From contig MNCI01003711.1 in NCBI GenBank assembly GCA_015680685.1, positions 119,324-162,789 of the forward strand: DNA of 43,466 bases, read 5' to 3'. The notes below the pieces were generated by a model. It searched no databases, had not been told where the DNA came from, and was given only the letters and a program-made list of their open reading frames with translations. Position numbers and translations under genes: made by a program. Within the stretch, counting starts at the first letter, position 1, and each line of letters starts with the position of its first letter. The stretch is from Gnetum montanum (lineage: Eukaryota; Streptophyta; Gnetopsida; Gnetales; Gnetaceae). Below, piece by piece: positions 1 through 9,789 of the stretch.

Positions 1-177
1 GTCGATCTACAATTATCATTGTTTTACTGACCCGTAAGTCCCTGTCTGATCGACAAGACCGTTCAGGGCACCGCGGATTCGTTTTTCCAGCTTAGCCCTC
101 GCGCGGATCCGTGGTAAAAACTGTGTACGCGGAATCTCGGTCGGTATTTCCAACTGCCGACGTTTTCCGTCGTTACA
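1..177 (+). mobile_element. 3' end of a young Tat-family LTR (left edge)
   Basis: This is the U5-side terminus of an LTR whose element lies to the left of the window. Its reverse complement begins TGTAACGACGGAAAACGTC and aligns with the terminus of the C LTRs at 12657 and 33252 (TGTAGCRACCRAAAACGT). Further shared blocks are CACGGATCC/CCCAGATCC, CGGTCTTGTCGATCAGACA/CGGTCTGGTTGATTAGACA and GGGACTTA. The LTR ends with CA at 176-177 and is followed directly by E1 reverse transcriptase sequence. Unlike the C LTRs it keeps many CpG sites, so it is a recent insertion. The other end and the target duplication are outside the window. Confidence 0.8.
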
Positions 178-935
178 TCGGTAATAGCCATTGTGTCCAA
201 GAAATGATCGAACATCTTTGATAATTTTTGGTTGATGGGTTATTCCTTGGATGACCCTTATTTTTTTGGAGTCTAGCACAATTCCTACTTGTGAATTTTT
301 GTGCCCCAACATAATGCCTTCTTGGATCATCAAATGACCTTTTTGCCAATTGAGCTGTAAGTGCATTTCCATAGATTGTTTTAGCACTTGCTCAAGGTAG
401 TCCAAGGCTTGCTCAAATGTAGCCCCATAGGTGGAGAAGTTATCCATGAAGACTTTTGCCCCACTACTAATCTATTGTTGAAAAATGCTAAGGACTAGGT
501 GTTGGAATGTAGCAAGGGAATTGCACAAATCAAAAGGCATCTTGCAATATGTAAAGGTCCCCCAAGGACTCATGAATTTTGTCTTGGCTTGGTCCTTTAG
601 CACAATTTGGATTTGGTTATAGCCACTATAACCATCTAAAAATTTGTAGTAGCAATGCCCAAATATGGTTTTGAACACCTGATCAAAGAATGATAATGGA
701 AAATGATCCTTGACTTTTTGCCATTTTTAGCAACCAAAAATTGATGTAGACCCACCACTTTTCACCTTTATTTAGAAAAATTATGAGTGGACTAATCCAA
801 TTGCTATCTACAATGGGATAGATAAATCCAGACTTGAGGAGTTGTTTGATTTCCTCCTTGACAATCTACTTGAATTTGGGATTCAATCACTTTTTTGGCT
901 ACCTCTTTTACTTCATGGACAGATCAATGTAGATA
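178..935 (-). pseudogene. E1 reverse transcriptase fragment
   Basis: Reverse transcriptase would copy the element RNA into DNA. On the minus strand, traces of the N-terminal palm (KWWVYINF, from the usual KWR-CVDYR) occur near 780-740. The conserved YYKFLDGYSGYNQI and PWGTFTYCKMPF blocks follow at 678-520. The active-site block at 460-430 reads FMDNF where the family has Y-V/M-D-D-F, so the second catalytic aspartate is lost. Then come the connection region and the GH-GYYR block just before the break at 177/178. Stops interrupt the frame near 470 and 730. The downstream RNase H and integrase are not present. Clearly RT, clearly dead. Confidence 0.85.
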
Positions 936-959
936 CAATGTTGGCATATCCTAGGATCA

Positions 960-1905
960 ATCCCGATGAGTTTGAGATATGACCAAGCAAAGGCTGCTGA
1001 CCATTTTTTAAGCACATTCAATAGCATCTATTTTTGTTTTGGACCAAGATTCGCATTGATTATTATCGGCTTCTCATTTTTTAAGAATACATATTCCATG
1101 TTGGTAGGTAGAGTTTTTAATTCAAGGGGCTCTTGCTTGAAGTTGTCATGAATTTCCAACTCTCTCCAATAGGTATCATCATTTGCATTATTAAAAAGTT
1201 GGTGATGAACTTGCTCTAGTTCATCCATGCTTATAACATATGCACATGTTAGGCTCTCAATAGGTTCCATGCAAAGTGTGCTACTCTCAGAATTAGTGGT
1301 CAACCACTGGGTACCCTCTTGTTTTTCCACTACTGGGTACATACACCTTTGAATATCTACTTCTAATGCATACTACTTGCATGCAAAGATGGATGCTTAT
1401 TTAATAGACCAAAGTTTCTTTACACAATTACACCTTGTATCACTATACATAATGCATGGAACTTGCTTCATCTCAATCTTCCCAAATGCATTTTCTTTAG
1501 ATATTTTTAGGGAAAGATCTCTAATGCCCATTCTTGCATCAATGGTGGTTAGCCATGCCCTTCCCATGATGCCTGGGAAGTTCTCTTTGTAGATATCCAC
1601 CTTGATTACTAGAAAATTAGTAGGATAAGACCACCTACAAATAGTGGTCATAATGTCTTCTACCAGTTCCAATGGAACATTCATGGACTAGTTTGTCAAT
1701 TCTAATCTAATATTGCTCTTCTTGAGAGGAGGTAGGTTCCATGTAGTTTACATCTTATGAGAAATCAAGTTGACACTAAAACCTAAATCAAGAAGAGCTT
1801 TACATAATTCATTTCTATCAATCTACAAATAAATAAGAGGACTCCCAAGATCAACTAATTTTTTGAGAAGGTTGCTAGCACAGATCCAGTCAGATACAAC
1901 ATAAG
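960..1905 (-). pseudogene. E1 protease and protease-RT linker
   Basis: The aspartic protease that matures the polyprotein is seen at 1798-1760 as ALLDLGFSVNLIS. This is the Athila-type active site, where DLG replaces DSG/DTG. It continues at 1684-1397 with a FLVI-VDIY-E-FPGIMGRAWL-TIDA block, typical of the protease C-terminal flap region. The linker at 1342-1028 ends in LELKTLPTNMEYVFL, the motif that precedes RT in this group. Stop codons lie around 1750 and 1690. Position between gag and RT supports the call. Confidence 0.75.
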
Positions 1906-1929
1906 TAAGCATAACCATATGGATCCTAA

Positions 1930-4412
1930 GTGGTATTAGGTTTTAAGGGGACTTGAAGGAATTTGATATAGAGGGATATGGAAAAATAGGGTCAAGGACT
2001 TAGGTGGACTATTGGGTTGGAAGAAAGGTCTTTTCTTAGATTGATTGTCCAAACCACTCAGTTGATGAACCAATTGTAGATTAATGGCTCTAGTGGTGTT
2101 GCATTGTTGTGTTTGAGTTGGGAGCTCACCATGCATAGATGGAGTAGGTGGTAGTTGTGTTGAGATTGGAGGAAGATGTGCAAGAATAGGAGGATAAAGG
2201 TAAAAGATGGTATTCCTTCTTTCATGTGGAGAATGAGTGCAATAATAATCAAGAGGGTAGTAGTGAGGTTAGAAAGTAGAAACATGACTAGAAGAGTCAC
2301 ATGAAGACAAGGGTTCCTAAACATAGTACCCATATGGATCAAGTTGTTTGTAAGGATGTTGCTACCTTGGCAATGCTAGCACCAATGATTGTGGTTGTTG
2401 CCACTATTGATACTACTCATATGGTTGCAATGAAGTTCCACTTAAATAATACTATGGTTGCTAGTGGAACTACCTAGAATTTCCTTAAGGATAAAGTAAT
2501 CTTCTCAATGTTTACCTTTGTGCTAGTCATGTATTTAAAGCATATACCCCAAATTCCTATAAGTGCAACACAATAGGAAAAAATTCTTTAGGATGTTCAT
2601 AATGGTAGATGTCACATCCACCACCATCATCTGATTCGATTCCTGCAACTTCCTCTCTTGTAGCAATCTTGCCCTTACCTCTTTGATTGGCATGTTCAGC
2701 TTTCTTGCAACTCCTATGATCATGATCACTAGCTTGTTCTTTGGACTCTTTAGAAATTTTTAGAATAACTTTAAATAAGCTATCCATGGAGTTCCATAAC
2801 TAATCAACCTTTGCCAAAATTTTAGAGATGAATTTTTAAAGTGGCAAGGTTTTTGATTTACCACCTTATCAAATACTAATTCTTCCTCACTATGACAAAA
2901 TTGAACCTCCCTCTTGTGAATGGAAGGATCACAGTTATACTCTTCTACAATTTCTTATTTCTATAATTATCCTTCCTTTTTTACTACTTGCTCAATCAAC
3001 CTTTGGATTTGATGGGCTCTTAATTTTGACAATTGCCCTTGGGCATAGATGCCAAGAGTTCTCCTCATTTCTAATTGAAGCCCATCTATGATGTGGCAAA
3101 GTTACTCTAGTTGAGAATAACCATGGCCAAGACATCTATGCAATAAGGAATAGTATCAGCCCATGGTGACATCCAAGGATTCATGTGTCTCTTATTTCCA
3201 TCCTTAGCTCTACCTCCTTAAGTTGGACACTCGAGAGTATGTCTGATACTTGTCATTAAATAGTTTAAGCATGGTACTCCGTCATCTAATAGATTTTGGT
3301 TCAAAGGAACAGTACCAATTTTCTACTTCTTTAATGAGTGCCTTGGGGAATAACTTAAGCTTTTGTCACTCATTTTCTATATTCTTCAAGCCACATGCAT
3401 CTTGGAAAGCTTGAAGATGATTTTGCAGATCTAATTTATACCCCCCTTCGAACCTAGGAATATTGTTCATGTCTAGCCTCTTAATCTAACTATCTTTTAT
3501 GTGCCTTTTAGGAATTCTTATTGCCTCTACAATATTTAGCATATTCTAGGTAACAAGAAAAGGCTCATTGAGGTCATGTTTCTGGTGCCTATGATGCCTC
3601 TGCTACCCCTTTATTCATGGTGGTGGATCTCTCTTGAACACCTATGTCCTTGGTCTTGACTTGCTCAATGGTCCCTTTGATTATCTCAGTCCAATTGGTT
3701 ACCTCCATCTCAACTACATCCCCTATGGTCATGATTAGAGCCAGAAGAGGAAGAAGATGATGATGAAGGTGAAGAGGAAGGAGGAATAGCATCATTATTA
3801 TGCCTACTATCCTCTCTTTCATGATTGCAACCATGATCATGATCTTGTTTCTTGTCTACATCCCTACCCTGATGCTCCTCCTTGGATCCTCCTTTGTCAT
3901 TAGATCCATTCCTACTAAAACTAGGTTTGTGGATTGCAAGTTATAGTTTTGAACTCCTTTGCTGAAGTCAAAGAGGAAAATTTCATTAAATAGAAAACCC
4001 CTAGAGAAGGATTTTCTATCATCTTTTTGGTATAGTAGGAATGGAAAATCATTAGACCACTTCCCCTTCGTAGCTTCGTAGCACTATTCTAGCTGTTGAT
4101 CCCTTAAACATTGTACCTTAGTTGGATGATAATCCCTAGCATCACTATCCTATATAATGTACTTAGCATGAATTCCTTAGAAGCCCAAATTCACAAGAGT
4201 TTGTTGGAGCATCACAGGGATAGATCAATCAAGTGGTAACATGATGTTTCCCTCCATGCTACACCACCACAGTAGTTCATCCTAGTGTGGGATGAAGGTG
4301 AAATTGGGTACATACTCATTAAGATGAGCATATACCACTCTATATTATTGGAGCACTTGCTAATGTACTTCATCTTTTGAAAAGAATCACTCCTATGAAA
4401 AGATGACATCTT
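1930..4412 (-). pseudogene. E1 gag (degenerate)
   Basis: The gag structural protein region runs from a likely start at 4409 down to about 1930. Near 4330-4230 the broken frame gives a YAHL---VPNFTFIPH---EGNIMLP block that matches the E2 gag N-terminus at 6760-6650. The region 3330-3090 shares long stretches with E2 at 5720-5490. Downstream at 2787-2535 is a charged, possibly basic stretch. Several frameshifts and many stops mean no product. The exact gag end is uncertain. Confidence 0.65.
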
Positions 4413-4551
4413 GTGTTAGAAAAATAAAAACATAGTGTGCTTTTAAAAAATTTTGTAGTTATTTTAAAGTATGATATGACTCTAGGGTTTGTTCCAATGA
4501 TTTTAAATAATTTTCACTAAATCCTAGATAGTGCATGTAACAATTAAAATG

Positions 4552-4569
4552 TCCCTGACAATTGCACCA
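4552..4569 (-). promoter_or_regulatory. E1 primer binding site, tRNA-Asp type
   Basis: The minus strand reads TGGTGCAATTGTCAGGGA one base inside the LTR end. It matches the plant tRNA-Asp 3' complement (TGGCGCCGTTGCCGGGGA) at 13 of 18 positions. Four of the five differences are C>T or G>A. This site would prime minus-strand DNA synthesis, and it fixes the LTR inner border at 4571. Confidence 0.75.
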
Positions 4570-4570
4570 A

Positions 4571-5439
4571 TGATGAGCGGCAAGGTAACCCTATGCCTAA
4601 CCATATGAATTGCAAGCATTCATGCTTGAGTTGATCAAATTTTGCAAATATTATGCTCTTAAGTACACTAGTTCCATGATGTGAAATCTAATCATGACCA
4701 TCTTTTTCTTCTCAACTATACTTGTGGATGTTAATTGTATGGTAAATATAATTGAGGCGCATGATTTTTATTATTTTATATGTTATTTGTCTATGATTAA
4801 GAATATATTGAAACATAATTTATGATCAATTTGACTTAATCTAATTGCTGATCAATAACTAACTATCATAATGTAAGTATTTGATCCCACTTTCCATGCA
4901 CATCCTGAACATGTATAACATGCTACTAGGTTATCAAACATTAAGCATTGCTAGGTTACCAAGATTCATACACATGCTCGAAGTGGTTGTACTTATGTGC
5001 TTAATTAATTGGTTGCTATTCAATCTAATTAGCTTACTTAGTCTTTATTCTAAGTCCTTAAGTGGAAATAGGAAAATTATTCTAAGTAATTAATTTTTCA
5101 CTTAGTCTTTATTGCTTAATTACTTGAAAGCATTAAAGGAAATTTCATGAAACATTGAATGCATAAATAAAGTATTTAAGCTAGCCAAGGTGCTACAAGG
5201 TTTGATCAAAAAGCTTGTCTTTATTTTTGCACACACTGCCATGCTCAAGTACAACAATGCTTGAATAAAGATCTATACACTCAATGACTACTACTACAGG
5301 CACTTGAAAAATATTCTAACTGTAGAGAAAAAAAATTGTAAGAGCTTTGCTATGCTATGCCAAAAACTATATTGAAACCGTGTGCCCAAGCGCTATATTT
5401 ACAAGTCAGCACATACCCCATGATGTCAAATATCTAACA
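4571..5439 (-). repeat. E1 5' LTR
   Basis: Starts TGATGAGCGG next to the PBS and ends ...CTAACA at 5439. It matches the E2 LTR in its inner end (TGATGAGC) and in the promoter end (TATATTTA...CAC-CATG-CCATGAT). The promoter lies in the minus direction, with a TATA-like GTAAATATAGC near 5395. LTR lengths of about 0.87 and 0.82 kb agree. The outer border is inferred from the point where homology to E2 gag resumes. Confidence 0.75.
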
Positions 5440-5444
5440 TTGCA

Positions 5445-6864
5445 TCTTAGGGCCTAATATCTCTCTAGTTTTGCTTCTTATCCCATCTACAATGTGCCTT
5501 AGCTATTTCTTTAATGAAAATTTGTGGCTTGGACATCTATGTATAGTGAATGATATTTGTCCATTACAGCATCAAGGGTTTCATGAGTTCCTTCTTTCCA
5601 GCCTTGGAATTTGTTTCTTAGATTTTACACTTGTGAATAGGTCTAGTATTTGTCATTAAAGATTTCAAGCATGATATTCTAGTGTCTAATGCATTTAGGT
5701 TCTAGTCACCTATACTAGCTTTTCACTTCCTTCACAAGTATTCTAGGAAACAACTTCAATTTTTGCTAATCACTCTCTATGTTTTGAAAGGCACAAACAT
5801 TGTGGAATGCTTAAAGGTGATGTTATGGATCTACATTGTAACCATATTCAAATCATGGCATGTTGTTCATGTCTAGCTTTTTAATTCAACTATCTCTCAC
5901 TTGCCTAGTTGGTATGTAGATAGCTTTCTGAATATTGATCATGCTTTGGGTTACCATAAGGGGCTCATCATCGTGATTGGGTTCGTATGCTCTATTGTAG
6001 AAGTGACCCCTTCCATGCTCATGCCTCTCTTGATCCTCTCTTCTATCTCTTCATCTTCTTTGTTCATACTCCTCATCTTCTAAATTAGAATACCTTGAAT
6101 ATCAATCATGGGGACCATGAGTTTTCATTTCTTCCCTATCAAAGTCTTGATACTCGTGTCATCTCCTGTCAAAGTTCTCTAATGATCACGATGAGGCTAA
6201 TGAGGTAGCAAGAGAATAGTGTTGGATGGTTCTCCTTTCATGACTCTTGTATGTTTCTCTATAAGATTTAGTAGGAACCCTTGGCCTAGAGTCTAGCTTG
6301 TATCTTAAGTTAGTAGCCTCCCCCTTGTGTGTCTCTACTAGAGTAGAATGAACTTGGGCTTTGATAGGTTCCCCTATTATGATGATAGGTGTTTTTGATG
6401 GCTCCTCATGGTTCTAGTGGAGTTGTTCTAAAATGAATTGATTAACATCAAGTTCTTCTATGATAATAGAAGTGTTGATATGCTTCCCTTTGCTATGTAT
6501 ATGTTTGATCTCCATGGCAGCATCTCTTCTCATCTACTCCTTTATGGATTCATAGGGTCTAGTCATATGTTGAGTCACATGATACCTTTCTTAACTCTAG
6601 TCTAAATGCATTTTCCTTAAAGCAGTTTGTAGCAGGTTCACTGCTACATGTTCTACAGGGCAAGACTATATTTCCTTGCATGTCTCTCCACCTCATTTGC
6701 TTGTCATGATGGAAGATGAAAGTAAAGTCTGGATCATATGGATCAATGTGAGCATAAGTGATTTGTGTCTGCATTGGCATCTCCCATTCTTCTTCATCAA
6801 TGATTCTATTACTACTTCTTCTTGTCTCCTTGGCAGGTGATGATTGATCATTATATGAAGCCAT
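5445..6864 (-). pseudogene. E2 gag fragment
   Basis: A likely start codon at 6864 opens 101 residues with an acidic N-terminus (IIDEEEWEMPMQTQITYAH) and a DPDFTFIFHHDK block. These parallel the E1 gag start. Beyond the stop at 6559 the homology to E1 gag continues in broken frames to about 5480 (for example the region around 5660-5520). The gag is cut by E1 at its C-terminal side. No nucleocapsid zinc knuckle is visible. Confidence 0.65.
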
Positions 6865-6982
6865 ATTATAGTTTTAGATAGTTTTTGTTAAAAGTATGTT
6901 TTACTTATAGTTATTGGTTTGACTTTGAGTTTCAAATACAATGAACTTTAAAAAATTAACTAGTTAGCATAACATTGACATG

Positions 6983-7000
6983 TCCCTAACAATGACATCA
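6983..7000 (-). promoter_or_regulatory. E2 primer binding site, tRNA-Asp type
   Basis: The minus strand reads TGATGTCATTGTTAGGGA, one base from the LTR. Compared with the tRNA-Asp complement TGGCGCCGTTGCCGGGGA, every difference is C>T or G>A. This is the signature of cytosine-methylation decay on both strands. Confidence 0.8.
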
Positions 7001-7001
7001 A

Positions 7002-7822
7002 TGATGAGCTGTGGAGTATCCAAGACTGAACCATATGATATATGAGTGTTCATGCATAATCCCTATCCAATTCCATGAACAAGGGTATGTAATTATGTGA
7101 TTAATTGGTTAGAGTTCACGATCGTTGTCTTCCCATGTGAGCTAGTAAAGTCAAAGCATATGGTTTAACTCACGATGAGGTATATGATAGATGATGTTGT
7201 GTTGGTCATGATTCTCCTAGAAAACATAAATTAAATGGAATTGTTCCTATATCTAAGTGACAATAAACAAATCTAATCTAGCCTATGTGATGGACATCTA
7301 TTCCTAATTCTCTAGACAAATCTTGAATTCATGAAATTGTTACTGGGATTACCAAGTATTACACTACTAGGCAAACCAAGTGATGATACTACTGGGTTAC
7401 CAAATGATCATGTTTAACACTTGGGAATCAGTCATATCCATTTCATTTAACAACAAAAATGATAATATGCATAGAAAGTAAATAAGTAACTAGAGAAAAT
7501 AGTAAACATTAAGCTAAGTGAAAATAGGAAAATTATTCTAAGTGTAAACAATAAATACTAAGTGATGTTGTAATGATGTAGAGTAATCTTGATCTTTATT
7601 TCTATGCATGAAATGTGTCCAAGTATATTTCACTCGAATAAAGACTCCATTCAATTACTAAACATCACACTGCGGGCATACACTCCTAAGTGCAAAGTGC
7701 TAAAATTAAGAAATTAGACAGAATTTTGTTAAGTGTGAAATAAAATTGTGTGTGGATGGTGCACATAAATGTTATATTTATAGGCCACCACATGTCCATG
7801 ATATTAGATACGTAAAGGTTCA
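7002..7822 (-). repeat. E2 5' LTR
   Basis: The inner end is TGATGAGCTG at 7002. The outer CA is placed at 7821-7822, where D RNase H homology begins a few bases further on. The minus-strand promoter has a good TATA box (CCTATAAATATAAC, plus-strand 7773-7786). The outer border is good to a few bases only. Confidence 0.7.
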
Positions 7823-7828
7823 TTGTAA

Positions 7829-8240
7829 TCACTCATAGTACATTACTCTTGTAGATGATGTTGACTTAACTACAAAAAATACAATGCCTCGACTTCTTGA
7901 GTGCAAAGACCAAGGAAAGATAATTCTTCTCCACATCATTATACTTTGCTTCATAGGCAACCAATGCATGGCTTTAGTATACTGGGACCTCTGTGCCATC
8001 ATCTTACTTTTGACAAAGTAAAGAAGCAATGGACATGTTAGAGATAGCAAGGTAGATGTAGAAAGGTTTAACTCCTTGCAGAGGGTAGACTATTGGAAGT
8101 TGAGCCAGCTGCTATTTAGGGTTGTCAAATGCCTCTTGGCATTGAGCCATCCATTCAAAGTGAACTCCTTGCATTGGCTGCAACTTGTCGGTCAACCATG
8201 CAATAAACCTACATATAAATTACAATCTACCCTACAACCC
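7829..8240 (-). pseudogene. D RNase H domain of pol
   Basis: Reading the minus strand downward gives HFEWMAQCQEAFDN, then PIVYPLQG-KPFYIYLA, SIASLLCQK-DDGTEVPVY-SHAL, AYEAKYNDVEKN-LSLVFALKK and VNIIYKSNVL. This matches the intact wording of C at 18700-18260. It would degrade the RNA strand of the RNA-DNA hybrid. In-frame stops occur within the CQK*DDG and VY*SHAL segments. It is cut by E2 at the NVL block. Confidence 0.85.
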
Positions 8241-9345
8241 TCATAGCTCCTTAAGGTCAGTTAGTGGTGTTAAGTTGATAATGGCTTTAACCTTCTCAAG
8301 CTCTACATGCAGGCCTACTTCAAATAGTACGAAACTAAGCATGTGGCCCATCTTAATGCCAAAAACATATTTCTTTGGGTTTAGCCTAAGATTGTATTCT
8401 AGACAACACTTAAGCACAAGTTCTAAGTCATTTGCATGGTTGTGCACTTCTTTGGACTTAACTACTATGTCGTCAACATAATCATTGAGCAAACCTAACA
8501 TTTAGTCACTAAAAATGTATGTCATGGCATGTTGATAAGTTGCTCTTATGTTATTAAGTTTGAAAGGCATCATGGTGTAACAAAATGTACCCTAATAAGT
8601 CATAAAGGTAGTACTAAGCTGGTGCTCTAGGTTGATCCAAATCTAGTTGTAGCTCGAGAACTCATCGATGAAGGACAACAAGGCATGACCAGCCATGGTA
8701 TTAACCAATTAGTCAATACTAGGCAATAGAAAATCATCTTTAATGGTTTCCTTGTTCAGGTCCTGGAAGTCTATGCAAATGCATATACTTCCATGTTTCT
8801 TAGGTACAACAACAATGTTGAAATCGCAATCTGCATAGTCAACGACCTAGATGAAACCAACCTTGTAGAGCTTAGTGATTTCATTACGGACTACCAACAC
8901 CACCTCAAGCCTGACTTTGCAAGCTTTGTACTTAACTAATTTTATGTTGGGATCAGGGATTATGTTATGTTTTACTACGTGAGGATCTAGCCCTAGCATG
9001 TCTTCATAAGACCATGTGAATGGCTTAATGTTTTCTTTGAGTGATTTTGCAATGTTCTAGGTATGTTGAGGCTCTAGCAAGGAACTAAGTTTCAATGCTT
9101 TTACCTCGCCACTAGGTGTTGCTATAGGGATTTCAACGAGGGGATCCTCAATGATGTCACCTACCTCTAGATCTAGAGCCTTAACTAGATGGTCCAGCTA
9201 GTCTAGCAATACCTCTACAGATGTTATGTATTCATCATAGGCTATGGGCTCAAGGTCTAGGCATTATGGATTAATGCACTTCATGAGATCACCATGGGGC
9301 CTAGCGAGGACCAAAGGTGAGTGAAGATGCCTGTATGTAGTCATG
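8241..9345 (-). pseudogene. D reverse transcriptase
   Basis: The order from 9345 down is HG-LMK, the KALKLSSLLEPQ block, TWSYEDMLGLDPHVVKHNI, EITKLYKVGFI-VVDYAD, KK-GSICICIDFQDLNK, DDFLLPSID-LV, SFIDEFSSYN, TFMTY-GTFCYTMMPFKL and YVDDIVV at 8480-8460. All RT blocks are present in order and the catalytic YVDDI is kept. Several stops break the frame (for example at SID* and MTY*). Homologous along its length to C RT. Confidence 0.9.
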
Positions 9346-9502
9346 TTGTATTTTTGCGATTATCCAGCACAAACAACTAGAAAAATGTCAAGTTGCACCT
9401 GTCTTAACAAAGTCGTTATGGACAAAATGATGGAAAGTAATGCAATAAAAATTTTTCTCAAGTATGCACATATAACATTAAAGAAAGTAAGTGTGTTGGT
9501 GT

Positions 9503-9597
9503 CAGTTTTAGGCCTTGGTAGGCCATGTGTGCCAATTTAAGGTCTTAGCGAACCATGGAGTGCTAGTTTAAGGTCTTAGCAAACTATGACATGCACT
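9503..9597. repeat. Minisatellite R1 (GGCC type), RT side of D
   Basis: About three units of roughly 30-32 bp on the pattern A-TTTTAGGCCTTGGTAGGCC / AATTTAAGGTCTTAGCGAACC / AGTTTAAGGTCTTAGCAAAC. It is the same motif as 20016-20125, 28847-29036 and 37313-37500. It separates RT from the start of the antisense gene. Confidence 0.75.
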
Positions 9598-9760
9598 AGA
9601 TGTATCATGTTGGGCAAGGCTAGGAGTGCTTGGGATGCAAAGTTAGACTAGGCATTTTTCTAAGTCTAGTGACTATGCTCCCACCCAACTATTCTCTACA
9701 CAACATAGATAGTGTTGAGCATAGTCCTAGGGTTGGTAAGTGATTAAGTGGTCCTCGAGG

Positions 9761-9767
9761 TATAAAA
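9761..9767 (+). promoter_or_regulatory. TATA box of D antisense gene (candidate)
   Basis: The plus strand reads GAGGTATAAAAGCATG between minisatellite R1 and the first coding exon at 11720. It occupies the position equivalent to the TATA boxes in C at 19991 and 20254. Sequence and placement support it; transcription is not shown. Confidence 0.5.
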
Positions 9768-9789
9768 GCATGTTTCACCTTGGGTAAGT

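Larger units (their letters stand above)
178..5439 (-). mobile_element. Element E1: Athila-like Ty3/gypsy retrotransposon, 5' part
   Basis: On the minus strand the order is 5' LTR (5439-4571), tRNA-Asp-like primer binding site, gag, protease and reverse transcriptase. The element is cut at 178 by a younger LTR, so the rest of pol and the 3' LTR are not in the window. RT wording (FLDGYSGYNQI, MPF-LCN-ATFQ), an ALLDLG protease and the PBS type fit the Athila lineage. Its 5' LTR abuts the interrupted gag of E2, so E1 inserted into E2. All frames are broken. Confidence 0.8.
5440..7822 (-). mobile_element. Element E2: Athila-like retrotransposon, 5' remnant
   Basis: Contains the 5' LTR (7002-7822), PBS and part of gag on the minus strand. 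It is interrupted at 5439/5440 by the E1 5' LTR; its pol and 3' LTR would lie left of E1, beyond the window. It is the same family as E1 by LTR ends, PBS type and gag wording. Its outer LTR end touches the RNase H of element D at about 7823, so E2 inserted into D. Confidence 0.75.
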
